A DNA stretch of 64,000 nt from Mastigamoeba balamuthi. Its lineage: Eukaryota; Evosea; Mastigamoebida; Mastigamoebidae. A model generated the notes under the pieces. That model did not search any database, had not been told where the DNA came from, and saw only the letters and a program-made list of their open reading frames with translations. The DNA is taken from the NCBI GenBank assembly GCA_902651635.1, contig CACRSC010000098.1, forward strand, positions 49,152 to 113,151, written 5' to 3'. The position numbers and the translations under genes are program-made. Shown here in pieces: positions 23,901 to 37,929 of this stretch. Within the stretch, counting starts at the first letter, position 1. Each line of letters starts with the position of its first letter.

Positions 23901-23959
23901 TGCCAGGATCTTTTTTGCTGAATCAGAGTGGTAGTGAATCCAGTTCTGCTTCACACTGC

Positions 23960-24660
23960 TACACTATAGGATCTGCTATATCACATAGTAAAAGGTGTGC
24001 TAGTGCCTTCTGCTATGCTATGTAGTAGTGGAGGGTATCTGTGTAGTAGTGTGTTGCAGACCTTCTGCAATGCACCACTATAGCATCATGTCCACAACAC
24101 CACATAGCAGAAGGTGCTTCAGCAGCTATAGCATAATGAAAGGTACCTGGATAGTAGCACATAGCAAAGGTGCCATAACGTGCTGCTATACTCCAACACA
24201 CTAATTCTCTGACTTACTCATAGCATCTAACAGACTTCATGCTGTCCCATCCATCATACTCACTGGGCCAATTATCACTGGTGATTCCTGAAGAACAGAG
24301 GCCTAGAGATCATGTCTCTTAAAGAGCAGATATGTAGTATTCTCTCTTCTCTCTTCTTTATTTTCACACCACACATCCTTCATTAATGTTACATAAGGTA
24401 CTACTGCAGCTGCACCAGTACAAGTTGCTGCAGCAGTACCACATCTCAGTTACAGTGAGAAATCTGAGAATGAGGCAGAGGAGGTTAACAAGAGGATCAC
24501 AGCAAAGAAATAGAGAAACATCTGATGTGCATCAGTGTGTGTGAAGACCATGTAGCAGCATATAGCAGAGGCTCCATAGCAGTGCATAGTTCATTTATCT
24601 GCTACGTACTGCTATGGAAGGGTCTGCTATGTGCTGCTACACTGCTTGACATAATATGTA
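23960..24660. repeat. degenerate dispersed CATAGCAG / CTGCTATG motif cluster
   Basis: The words CATAGCAG, TAGTAGTG, CTGCTATG and close variants occur many times in both orientations at irregular spacing, so the region can fold on itself extensively. No clean period is visible. Confidence 0.55.
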
Positions 24661-26161
24661 GTATATTCTTTAAATAATATATTCATGTACAATAAATATT
24701 AACAGATTAAATGATATTAGATATGAAAAAGAAAGAAAGAAGGGAGTGAAACATGGAATCCAAGATCTCTGAGTGCTTCTTCTGATGCTGTAGCAGGTGC
24801 TGCTGATACTGCAGCATTCCCGTGTCAAGGGGCACCTTCTTCTAAGAGAAAGAGAAGAAATATGAGAAGAGAAATCAAATAAGAGATTCATCACAATTTA
24901 ATTCCAATAAATCAATTAATTATATCACATTTATCAATTTAAATGCTAATTCATATGTGACCATCCAATTGCTATTTTAAAGTGAAAAATGCAAGGAGAA
25001 TGTGCACTGAAGTATATCAAGTTTGGACAGCAGTAAAATCATGTATGTTGCAAGCCGGATAGAGTACTACTTGGGATTCATGTCCCACTTTGACATTCTG
25101 AACAGTAAATACCAGAGGATGAGGGTGATGAGTATTGACTGGCTGAGAAAAGCCATTGCAATCATCAAGAATTGTGTTTCATTACTAAGAAAAGAAAAAG
25201 TTATATTACTTCGAAAGGTAATTGCTCGTGTTTGTGCCTTTCTTCAGAAATCAGAGAATTTTGCTGAATATTGACAATTTTGAAGAAATATGATTGTGTT
25301 CTTTTTCTGATTGAGATATCAGGAATCAATTTAAATTTATCTTCTCTTTAGGAAATATAATTCAGTATTACACGAATTACATTTTCTTTATAGTTATCAA
25401 GTTTTGTTTAGGATATTAAAAACTAATATCAAGATTTTCATGTTTTAATCGAGGTGTGATTTAAGACTCTTGATTGCTTTACCTTTGAAGGCTTGACTAC
25501 CGATTATGAAGATATCTATCTTAACTACCTCTGGTTGTTCCCTATGAACCAAGAGCAAGTATTTGCTGATATATACACTGATTTAACTAAGTAGAAAGCT
25601 ATTCACTGAATAAGACGTTCTTTACTCTCCTGAACCATAACAGAGTCATATCAAGCAAGTCAGCATGAGAGGCAAGAGCAGATGCACATTCTTTGACCAC
25701 TTTAGAGTTGAGATCGATCCTGCAAGACAAATGGTTTGTCTTTCTTCCTTGCAGTATGAATTTATTTGTTGAATAATATCCTGCTATTCTTCGAATATCA
25801 CAAATTGTTTAGCAGGAAATTGGTCATAATTTGTTTCAGTTCTTCAACAAATAGATAACTACAATTATTTATTAATTCATCTGCCTTCAGTGAGAAATAA
25901 GCATGTGGGGCAGGGGGAGCAGGGGCAGGAAGAGTTGTATTGTGGGACCTGGTAGTAAATGTGTAAGAGGTGTTCTGCTGGGAAGACGGATCCAGAAATT
26001 GCAGTTCCAATAACATCATCATTCTAACAGTTTTTCGAATAAGCAAGAATACTGAAATTGTGAGGGATAAAAGTGGATCACTTTCTTTATTGCCTCTTTT
26101 GGGCCTATGCGAATGCAGAGACAGTTCAATGATCCACAAGCTTGGAAGAACCGTGCATCAA

Positions 26162-28825
26162 TCAAACGTGGGAGCAGTCGTTATTGGACTTGCCAACCCA
26201 GTTGACCCACACGCAATCTCCATCAGTGAGGCATCGCCTGTCCCCAGCATGACAAAAGATCCCTCGCCCTTGCACACAGTCGGCTGATGTGCGGCACCCC
26301 TGCCATCTGTCTGCAACGTGGCTGCAATCCCTGGTCTTGTGATCAACATAGTTGGCCCAGTCACAGTCTCCATCTGTGAGGCAGCGCCCATCACCCACAT
26401 GGCACGTGAGGTTCTGTCCCGTAACACAGTCTCCAGAGGTCGAACAGCCCGCCCAATGTGAAACAGATCCAGCACACTTTCCAGTCGCCATGTTGAAATC
26501 GCGGCCATTTTCGCACTTGCACGCAGTGTTTCCCCTGACAACAGTGCAGCAGACAACTTGGCCATCACGTGGACTGCACACAGTGTTGGACTGAATGGAC
26601 TCGACCATGTCCACAATCAGATTGACTTGCCTCGCTAGTCCTGTGCTTGGGTTCACCCAGAAATCCATTCCACTGAGCTGCCACTGGGCCCCATTGACAG
26701 AGAACTCGACAGGGTACGCTCTTGCCCCCTGGGGGATTGTCCCAATGATGCCTGTCATGTTCCCATCCGAGAAGCCAAATTGTATTGCACAGAGACCCTG
26801 CTTGGTGAACCACATTGAGATGGTGCCGATTCGCTTTCCAATGCTGCCGACGTCCACAAATACGCCCTTAACCGGGTCCGGGTACTGGAACCCGGTCCCG
26901 GTTTCGCCTGGCACGTAGATCTGAAATGCAGTAATGCCACTGGTTGTGTTTTCGATGTGAATGCTATCGATCGCCCCCGTGGTTCCCCTGCTGAACTGCG
27001 GCAAGCCATCCCTCTTGGCATCAAAATCCACCCACTTCCTCAGTGTCGTTTCCCCAAAGGGGCCAACGGTCATCGAGTGGAAGACAAAGTCCGTCAGAGG
27101 CGGATTCGGCCTCCTTGTGTTGACCAGGTACTTGCGCAGCTGGAACGCCGGCATCAGCAGCTCGTGGACGCCCTCGAGCCATATCTTGTTGTTGATGGCA
27201 TTGCACGAGTTGTACATCAGAGGCTTGACGACAGACTCCCACTCGGGACGTGGGCTGTCCGGGTGGTTGTCAAACACATCGAAAACGGGCATCGCGCTCC
27301 TGTCCTGCAGGTCCCATGCCTGCGCAGTCATCTCGTACATGTCGCCCTGCGTCCAGGGGCTTGCATGCTTCCACACGCGGTACTGGCATCGGACAAACTT
27401 GCTGCTGGTCCTCCAGCTCTTCCACTTGAGAAAGGCAGAGTTGAGGATTCTGACGTAGCGGCCATATGTGTTCAACATCAACTCGTGGCAAGCTGTCTGA
27501 TTGAGGCCATCGGGCTTCTCGTGGCAATAGACTGCGAACTGTGCGAGGTGGAGATGCCCGGCGGTGACAATCAGTGGGATCAGAGACTCGGTGTGATCGT
27601 CCATCTCGAAGGGACTTAGCAGACCAGACTCTGTCATCATAATAGTCTCAAACAGATACTTCGGAGGCAGAGCAAGTCTCCTGATCATATCAAGCGTATT
27701 CTGCAGGGCCTGTATTGTTTTTCTGGCTGCAGCGACCTCGTCCCTCAGGTGCTGCTCGTCAATCATAGATGCCACCTGGGGAGCTATCTGCTCGAAGATG
27801 TCTTCTGGTGTTTGTTGTTCATGTGTATGCCATATGTAGGTTATCACCCAACCGAGAGCAGTGGAGACAATCGAAGCAGGAGTAGGCAGCAGGGATTGCA
27901 GCGCCGAGCCCAGAGAACCCAGAATTACCGACCACGGGAGATCAAGCGGGTTCCCACCTTGAAGGTTGTGGTGGCCTGCCAGAGCTCCGTAGCAGCGCAC
28001 TGGCGACCCATCGGCGTCTGACCACTGTGCCGTGCACCGACCGCAGACGTCCATCGAACAGCGGGCCTGGGGATACCCGGGGCACGTGGAGACAGCGCAC
28101 AGGTCGGTGCAGTTGCGCACATCCTCTGGCGCACAGCTGAGCACCGCAGAGCACCTGGCAGGTGTGCCATCGGGGCGCGTCCACACAGCAGAGCACGTCC
28201 CGCAGTGGGCCATGAAACACACAGCCAGAGGGTCGCCCAGGCACGTCGACGAGGCACACGCATCCTCTTCGGCACACACGCGAGAGGGCAGGGCAGGCGG
28301 GCAGCCCACACAGTCCTCCACGATAGCCTGGGTGCCAGGGTAGGTCCACACCTTGATGACGTCACCACTCTGGGTCGTCACGTTGCTGCAGACAGCGCCG
28401 GGGACAGAGGAGCAAACTTGGGGGAAACATGACGGGGAAGACCTCCGGGTGTTGCCCTCTGCCCTCAGCCGTGGCGGGGCAGTGACGGCCCTTGGGCCAG
28501 GGAAGCCCGAGGCCAGCAGAGCCGCGATCTGCCACGTGAGGGCGGGGAAGGGGTCAGGGTCTGTGCGGAGATGGTAGAGGATGCACACGTACGAGTACAA
28601 GGACCAAAACACGTTTGGAGGTTCGCGCCATTTGTGCAGCACCGCCTCTCGCCTGACAGTTTTGTATGGCACAGGAGCAGAAACCGGGTGCAGATTTTTC
28701 GAGTTGATGATACTGAGAATCCGCTCTGAGCTCCTCCGGTGGGGTGAAGGTGCAGCTATCATGCAGTTTTTGCCTCTTCCAAATTTCGTGCCTTTCCTCC
28801 CTCGTTCTCCAAGGGGTCTCCCCAC
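26162..28825 (-). CDS. Cry-like (delta-endotoxin N-like) secreted protein, copy 1, looks whole
   Basis: One long frame to a stop at 26162; the true start is uncertain and may lie downstream of 28825 or in another exon. Parts in order are a cysteine-rich N-terminal region with repeats of the pattern C..P.A.C..CG.C.A.W...G.P.RC, then a helical region with the signature of delta-endotoxin N domains (IPLIVTAGHLHLAQFAVYC, then a helix with repeated aromatic residues). A beta-rich region follows that reads like a beta-prism/jacalin-type module (GAIDSIHIENTTSGITAFQI). Last come three cysteine-rich repeats ending DCSH. The family is best known from Bacillus; the surrounding nuclear genes make this a eukaryotic copy. 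Role is unknown; defence or prey lysis would be guesses. Copy 2 lies at 35362-37929 in opposite orientation. Family assignment is by pattern only. Confidence 0.65.
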   Translation of the reverse strand: MGRPLGERGRKGTKFGRGKNCMIAAPSPHRRSSERILSIINSKNLHPVSAPVPYKTVRREAVLHKWREPPNVFWSLYSYVCILYHLRTDPDPFPALTWQIAALLASGFPGPRAVTAPPRLRAEGNTRRSSPSCFPQVCSSVPGAVCSNVTTQSGDVIKVWTYPGTQAIVEDCVGCPPALPSRVCAEEDACASSTCLGDPLAVCFMAHCGTCSAVWTRPDGTPARCSAVLSCAPEDVRNCTDLCAVSTCPGYPQARCSMDVCGRCTAQWSDADGSPVRCYGALAGHHNLQGGNPLDLPWSVILGSLGSALQSLLPTPASIVSTALGWVITYIWHTHEQQTPEDIFEQIAPQVASMIDEQHLRDEVAAARKTIQALQNTLDMIRRLALPPKYLFETIMMTESGLLSPFEMDDHTESLIPLIVTAGHLHLAQFAVYCHEKPDGLNQTACHELMLNTYGRYVRILNSAFLKWKSWRTSSKFVRCQYRVWKHASPWTQGDMYEMTAQAWDLQDRSAMPVFDVFDNHPDSPRPEWESVVKPLMYNSCNAINNKIWLEGVHELLMPAFQLRKYLVNTRRPNPPLTDFVFHSMTVGPFGETTLRKWVDFDAKRDGLPQFSRGTTGAIDSIHIENTTSGITAFQIYVPGETGTGFQYPDPVKGVFVDVGSIGKRIGTISMWFTKQGLCAIQFGFSDGNMTGIIGTIPQGARAYPVEFSVNGAQWQLSGMDFWVNPSTGLARQVNLIVDMVESIQSNTVCSPRDGQVVCCTVVRGNTACKCENGRDFNMATGKCAGSVSHWAGCSTSGDCVTGQNLTCHVGDGRCLTDGDCDWANYVDHKTRDCSHVADRWQGCRTSADCVQGRGIFCHAGDRRCLTDGDCVWVNWVGKSNNDCSHV

Positions 28826-28850
28826 AACCGCACAGCTGACGACGGAGAGA

Positions 28851-31605
<2,755 letters not shown>

Positions 31606-31737
31606 CGAAGCCAACATTGTTCCCAGGTGCTCGCCCTTGCCGCTCAATACAATTGCGTCTTCTCTGGCAACGCCGCAGCAGGCGAGGCGGAGGCTGTGCC
31701 AGCCCTCCGCGGTGCGAGCGAGTGCGCGGTGTGCCTT

Positions 31738-33479
31738 CTAGAAGAAGCTGGACTGGTGCGAGAGGCGGCGGTAGAGGCAGATGTCCTTGGGCATGATCGA
31801 CATGCGCCCTGTGTGCACCGCTGCCGCGTTGGCGGCCACCATCATGCGCGTCAGGGCCTCCTCCGCAGCCGCGTGCAGCGCGTCCACCGCGCCGTCTTCG
31901 ATCAGCTCCTCGTCCTCGGCCTCGCCGTCGCTCTCGCCCTCGCCGCCCTCTTGGGGGGCAGCGCTGCTGCCGCTGGCGGCCACGCGCTGTCTCTTGCACT
32001 GCGGCCCCATGTCCTGCGCGAGGGCAGGTGAGACCCTGTGCGACCACAGCGGCCGCTGTCGAGGCGCACCTGAACGATCTCCTCGACGAGGCGCTTGAAG
32101 CTCGCCCGCGGTATGCAGAGCGTCCTGTGCTCCTCGGAGCTCTTGGATTCGTTTCCAGACGACTCGTCCGCCGGCCCCTCGCCGTCGCCCTCGTCGTCGT
32201 CGCCCTCGTCTGAGCTGCTGCCGCCAGCGGCGATGTCGTCGAGGGCTGTGTTGCTGTCGGCGCACCAGAGCAGCCGCTGCTGCAGCCTGAGGTCCTTGGG
32301 GAACACCTTGACGCGCTTGGCGTGTATCGCGCACAGCTGCGACGCCCGCAGCGCCTCCACCGCGTACTCCTCGGCTTCACAGAACAGTCAGCAAGGGGGA
32401 GGGCACTGCTGCGAGGCGTGCGGCGCACAGGCAGCGCGGAGGGCAGCGAGGGCGTCGTCGGAGAGCGTGAAGCCCTGGGCCTCTGGGACGGCCTGCATAA
32501 CCCCTGCGGCAAACTCGGCGAAGCCCTCCGCGGGCAGCAGCGGCCTCCCGTGCCCCTGCAGCGCCTCGATCTCCGCCATCACGTCCGCGTCCGTCTGCGC
32601 CTCGCCGTCGTCGTCGTCTTCGTCCTCCTCGTCGTCGCTGTCGCCGCCTGCGCTCTTCTGCTCCGCGCGTTCGCCCGACGACGGCGACGACGAACAGGAG
32701 CCATCGGGGTCGTCTCGCCTGGGGAGCAGGCGCGAGTGCACGTAGGGCACGACGCCGGCCTCGGGGAAGACGGCCTCAGCCAGCGTGGTGGAGAGCTCCT
32801 CGTCGCTGCGGACGGCGAGCATGAGGTGCCGCGGGGCCACCGCCTCGAGCGGCCGCGTCGCCCTGTCGTCGCGCCTCGCGTTGCCCGCGAGCTCCAGCAC
32901 CTCGCGCAGCAGGTACTCGACGGCCCCCGCGGCCGCAGCGCAGGCGGGGGCCGTCCAGGCGTGCTGGCGAGCCCGCGGGTGCGACGCCAGCAGCGCTCGC
33001 AGAGAGCCCGCGGACACGAGGCCTCCGCTGCCCCCGCTGCTGCCCGCTGCCCTCCTCGCCTCGAGGACGCCGTGCTTGGCCACCTCCCCGGCGAAGACGA
33101 GGCGGACGGCCGTCTCGACCGCCTCGGGCGTGACCTCTGGGGCGCTCCTGCCGTCGTCGTCGTCGTTGCGTTGGCCGTCGCCGTCGTTGGGGACCTCCGC
33201 GAGGGCCTTGGAGGCCACGCGGAGGCTCTCGTCGGCCAGGCGGGCCAGGACGTCGCGGAGCAGGTCGTAGACAACGCGCAGGGCGAGGTCCGTGAGGGCC
33301 AGGCCCGGGTGGGCGGCCTGGAGGGCCTGCTCGACCTCGGAGAGGGGCCGCCAGCCCTGCAGCCCCTCGGCAAAGGCCCTGCGGCTCTCGTGCTCGGCCA
33401 GCTCCGCGGCTGCGAGCCCCGGCTGCTCGGGGCGGCTCTCCAGGTGCTCCTCCAGCTCTCGCAGGTGCGCTGCGTCCAT
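31738..33479 (-). CDS. four-fold fused histone: H2B-H2A-H3-H3
   Basis: Three exons: 33479-32429, 32374-32070, 32013-31738 (1632 nt, 543 aa), introns of 54 and 56 bases in phase. Residues ~47-145 match H2B (VYDLLRDVLARLADE, ETAVRLVFAGEVAKHGV). Residues ~155-255 match H2A (VEYLLREVLELAGNARRD, PRHLMLAVRSDEEL, AGVVPYVHSRLLP). Residues ~300-390 match H3 (SQLCAIHAKRVKVFPKDLRL) and ~435-540 a second H3 (IPRASFKRLVEEIVQ, MSIMPKDICLYRRL). The linkers are strongly acidic (about 278-300, 403-432, 472-490). No Lys-rich N-terminal tail exists. The acidic-patch residues of H2A and H2B, and the H3 His/Arg/Asp of the four-helix bundle, are kept. H2B-H2A fusions are known in giant viruses; the introns here indicate a nuclear gene. 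It is possibly a specialised nucleosome-like or chaperone-like protein. Confidence 0.88.
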
Positions 33480-34012
33480 GGCGGTGCTCTGGTGGGCTCG
33501 GGTCTTGCGTATTCCTGTTTCTGTTGACGGAAAAACTGAATTATTAATAATGAGTGATAGAATATCGGCGGATTCATGCCGTGCGGCCAGTTGAATTTGG
33601 AGATTCTGCTGCGGAGAATTTCCGCAACGGGCGAAATCCGAGCGGAATCCCATTTTGTGATCACTTGAGAATCGTCGGGGATGTTGCTGCCCCTCCTAAG
33701 CCCCGGCACACGCGCCACGGCCTCGCAGCCGCTGACAGGGCCCACGGATGCCCTCCTCTCGCGTCCTTTGCGGCGTGGCCCCCGTGGGCACCCAGAGATC
33801 GCCGAGAGACCGCACTGGTCCGCGTTTCGTGGTGATGTGCATGGAAGACCGCAACTGGGGCGTATTTGCCTCCCAGTTGTCTGATTTTCAGCATACCCCC
33901 CACGGTGCCAGAGCAGGCCGAAGGGAGCCGTGGCCACGCAGGTGATGGAGAGACCTCGCAAGGAAGGCTCGTCCCTTGCATCAATCCGAAATCACTCGGG
34001 GGGGGGGGGGGG
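32628..34012. repeat. left copy of 1385-bp duplication across a one-N gap
   Basis: Bases 32628-34012 recur at 34014-35398 (offset 1386), with one substitution seen (near 33073 versus 34459) and a single N at 34013. This is the same signature as at 11059, so unmerged overlapping contigs are likely. Confidence 0.9.
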
Positions 34013-34013
34013 N

Positions 34014-34865
34014 CTCGTCGTCGCTGTCGCCGCCTGCGCTCTTCTGCTCCGCGCGTTCGCCCGACGACGGCGACGACGAACAGGAGCCATCGGGGTCGTC
34101 TCGCCTGGGGAGCAGGCGCGAGTGCACGTAGGGCACGACGCCGGCCTCGGGGAAGACGGCCTCAGCCAGCGTGGTGGAGAGCTCCTCGTCGCTGCGGACG
34201 GCGAGCATGAGGTGCCGCGGGGCCACCGCCTCGAGCGGCCGCGTCGCCCTGTCGTCGCGCCTCGCGTTGCCCGCGAGCTCCAGCACCTCGCGCAGCAGGT
34301 ACTCGACGGCCCCCGCGGCCGCAGCGCAGGCGGGGGCCGTCCAGGCGTGCTGGCGAGCCCGCGGGTGCGACGCCAGCAGCGCTCGCAGAGAGCCCGCGGA
34401 CACGAGGCCTCCGCTGCCCCCGCTGCTGCCCGCTGCCCTCCTCGCCTCGAGGACGCCGTGCTTTGCCACCTCCCCGGCGAAGACGAGGCGGACGGCCGTC
34501 TCGACCGCCTCGGGCGTGACCTCTGGGGCGCTCCTGCCGTCGTCGTCGTCGTTGCGTTGGCCGTCGCCGTCGTTGGGGACCTCCGCGAGGGCCTTGGAGG
34601 CCACGCGGAGGCTCTCGTCGGCCAGGCGGGCCAGGACGTCGCGGAGCAGGTCGTAGACAACGCGCAGGGCGAGGTCCGTGAGGGCCAGGCCCGGGTGGGC
34701 GGCCTGGAGGGCCTGCTCGACCTCGGAGAGGGGCCGCCAGCCCTGCAGCCCCTCGGCAAAGGCCCTGCGGCTCTCGTGCTCGGCCAGCTCCGCGGCTGCG
34801 AGCCCCGGCTGCTCGGGGCGGCTCTCCAGGTGCTCCTCCAGCTCTCGCAGGTGCGCTGCGTCCAT
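34014..34865 (-). other. artefactual 5' part of the fused histone gene (second copy)
   Basis: It encodes the first ~284 residues of the H2B-H2A part again, from ATG at 34865 to the gap, identical in protein. It belongs to the duplicated contig end (34014-35398) and should not be counted as a separate gene. Confidence 0.85.
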
Positions 34866-35361
34866 GGCGGTGCTCTGGTGGGCTCGGGTCTTGCGTATTC
34901 CTGTTTCTGTTGACGGAAAAACTGAATTATTAATAATGAGTGATAGAATATCGGCGGATTCATGCCGTGCGGCCAGTTGAATTTGGAGATTCTGCTGCGG
35001 AGAATTTCCGCAACGGGCGAAATCCGAGCGGAATCCCATTTTGTGATCACTTGAGAATCGTCGGGGATGTTGCTGCCCCTCCTAAGCCCCGGCACACGCG
35101 CCACGGCCTCGCAGCCGCTGACAGGGCCCACGGATGCCCTCCTCTCGCGTCCTTTGCGGCGTGGCCCCCGTGGGCACCCAGAGATCGCCGAGAGACCGCA
35201 CTGGTCCGCGTTTCGTGGTGATGTGCATGGAAGACCGCAACTGGGGCGTATTTGCCTCCCAGTTGTCTGATTTTCAGCATACCCCCCACGGTGCCAGAGC
35301 AGGCCGAAGGGAGCCGTGGCCACGCAGGTGATGGAGAGACCTCGCAAGGAAGGCTCGTCCC
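34866..35361. other. flank of the histone gene, second assembled copy
   Basis: Equals 33480-33975. This is the upstream region of the fused histone gene, with a G homopolymer at 35384-35394 at its outer end. No gene is supported. The open frames here overlap on both strands. Confidence 0.6.
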
Positions 35362-37929
35362 TTGCATCAATCCGAAATCACTCGGGGGGGGGGGGTGAGC
35401 AGAGGCATTGATTTGCAACTGTACCTCCAGATATCTTCTTCTCAGTTTTCGTCTACTCCTGCGCCATACGTATTTCAAGGCCTGAGGTGGGAGAGCCGTG
35501 AATGGCACCATCCACAGAGCGCCTCTTGGCCCTTATCCTCGTACGTGTGCACCCCTGCCGTCTCTGACCCCTGCCCCGCCCTCACGTGGCAGATCTCTGC
35601 TCTGCTGGCCTCGGGCGTCCCCGACCCTCGGTCTGCCACTGCCCCGCCCAGGCTGGGGGACGAGGGCAACACCCGGAGGTCTCCCCCCTCGTGCACCCCC
35701 CAAGTTTGCTCCTCTGTCCCCGGCGCTGTCTGCAGCAACGTGACGACCCAGAGTGGTGACGTCATCAAGGTGTGGACCTACCCTGGCACCCAGGCTATTG
35801 TGGAGGACTGCCTGGGCTGCCCGCCTGCCCTGCCCTCTCGTGTGTGTGCCGAAGAGGATGCGTGTGCCTCGTCGACGTGCCTGGGCGACCCGCTGGCTGT
35901 GTGCTCGGTGGACCGCTGCGGGACGTGCTCTGCTGTGTGGACGCGCCCCGATGGCACACCTGCCAGGTGCTCTGCGGTGCTCAGCTGTGCGCCAGAGGAT
36001 GTGCGCAACTGCACCGACCTGTGCGCTGTCTCCACGTGCCCCGGGTATCCCCAGGCCCGCTGTTCGATGGACGTCTGCGGTCGGTGCACGGCACAGTGGT
36101 CAGACGCTGACGGGTCGCCTGTGCGCTGCTACGGCGCTCTGGCGGGCCACCACAGCCCTCAAGACGCTGATCTCCCGTGGTCCGCAGTTCTGTGTGCTCT
36201 GGGCTCGGCGCTGAAAACCCTGCTGGCTGCTCCTTCATCGAGTACCTCCAGTGTACTCGCTTGGGTAATCTCCCACGTATGGCAAACACCCCAGGATCTC
36301 TTCGAGCAGATCGCGCCCCAGGTGGCCCCTATGATTGACGAGCAGCACCTGAGGGACAAGGTTGCTGGAGCCAGATGCACACTGCAGGCTTTGGTGCTCA
36401 ATCTTGACTTGATTCGCCAGCGTGCTCTGCCCTGGAGAACGCTTCTCGATACAATAGCATTGACTGACTCGGGCCTGCTCAGCCCTATTGAGACGGACGA
36501 TCACATCGAGTCTGTGATCCCACTGATTGTTGCCACCGGACATCTCCACCTCGCACAGTTCTCAATCTATTGCCACGAGAAGCCTGATGGCCTCAATCAG
36601 ACCGCCTGCCACGAGACGATGTTGGGCACATACGACCGCTACGTCAGAATCCTCAATTCTGCCTTTCTCAAGTGGAAGAACTGGAGGACCAGCAGCCAGT
36701 TTGTCCAATGCCAGTACCGCGTGTGGAAGCATGCAAGCCCCTGGACGCAGGGCGACATGTACGAGATGACTGCGCAGGCGTGGGACCTGCAGGACAGGAG
36801 CGCGATGCCTGTTTTCGATGTGTTTGACAACCACCCGGACAGCCCACGTCCCGAGTGGGAGTCTGTCGTCAAGCCTCTGATGTACAACTCGTGCAATGCC
36901 ATCAACAACAAGATATGGCTCGAGGGCGTCCACGAGCTGCTGATGCCGGCGTTCCAGCTGCGCAAGTACCTGGTCAACACAAGGAGGCCGAATCCGCCTC
37001 TGACGGACTTTGTCTTCCACTCGATGACCGTTGGCCCCTTTGGGGAAACGACACTGAGGAAGTGGGTGGATTTTGATGCCAAGAGGGATGGCTTGCCGCA
37101 GTACAGCAGGGGAACCACGGGGGCGATCGACAGCATCCACATCGAAAACAAAACCTATGGCATTGGTGCATTTCAGATCTACGTGCCAGGCGAAACGGGA
37201 ACCGGGTTTGAGTACCCGGACCCGGTCATGGGCGTGTTTGTGGACGTCGGCAGCATTGGAAAGCGGATCTGCACCGTCTCAATGTGGTTCACCAATCAGA
37301 GTCTCTGTGCTATACAATTTGGCTTCTCGGATGGAAACATGACAGGCATCATTGGGACAATCCCCCAGGGGGCAAGAGCGTACCCTGTCGAGTTCTCTGT
37401 CAATGGGGCCCAGTGGCAGCTCAGTGGAATGGATTTCTGGGTGGACTCAAGACCAACACTCGCGAGGCAAGCCAATCTGATTGTGGACATGGTCGAGTCC
37501 ATTCAGTCCAACACTGTGTGCAGTCCACGTGATGGCCAAGTTGTCTGCTGCACTGTTGTCAGGGGCAACACTGCATGCAAGTGCGAAAATGGTCGTGATT
37601 TCAACATGGCCACTGGAAAGTGTGCTGGATCTGTTTCACATTGGGAGAGCTGTTCGACCTCGGGAGATTGTGTTGCTGGACAGAACCTCACGTGACATGT
37701 GGGTGATGGGCGCTGCCTCACAGATGGAGAATGTAAATGGGCCAACTGGTTTGGTCGCAAGACCAGGGATTGCAGCCACATTGCGAACAGGTGGCAGGAG
37801 TGCCGCACATCAGCCGACTGTGTGCAAGGGCAAGGACTCTTCTGTCATGCCGGGAATACGCGATGCCTCACTGATTGCCTGTGGTTCAACTGGAGGGGCA
37901 ACACCAGCAAAGACTGTTCCCATATCTGA
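35362..37929 (+). pseudogene. Cry-like (delta-endotoxin N-like) protein, copy 2, nearly whole but broken
   Basis: A close paralogue of the protein at 26162-28825 with the same parts in the same order: cysteine-rich N-terminal repeats, helical delta-endotoxin-N-like region, beta-prism-like region and C-terminal cysteine repeats. Protein identity to copy 1 is high through the middle and lower in the region just before the helical part. The copy shows about one break, so it looks recently lost or is affected by a sequencing error. It lies in opposite orientation to copy 1, with the peptidase and histone genes between them. The N-terminal start is uncertain. Confidence 0.6.

Larger units (their letters stand above)
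22870..26160. other. AT-rich, gene-poor island
   Basis: Composition drops abruptly to about 35-40% GC for 3.3 kb, against GC-rich coding sequence on both sides. The longest open frames are 60-113 codons, overlap on both strands and show no known domain. It contains a near-perfect hairpin (23788-23879) and a field of degenerate CATAGCAG/CTGCTATG words in both orientations (about 23960-24660). It could be an old transposon graveyard or an inserted foreign segment. I see no terminal repeats or target-site duplication that would define an element. Confidence 0.7.

Noticed and set aside
34014-34865. A second fused-histone gene
   Set aside because: Its protein is identical and it ends at a single N in mid-gene; explained by overlapping contig ends.
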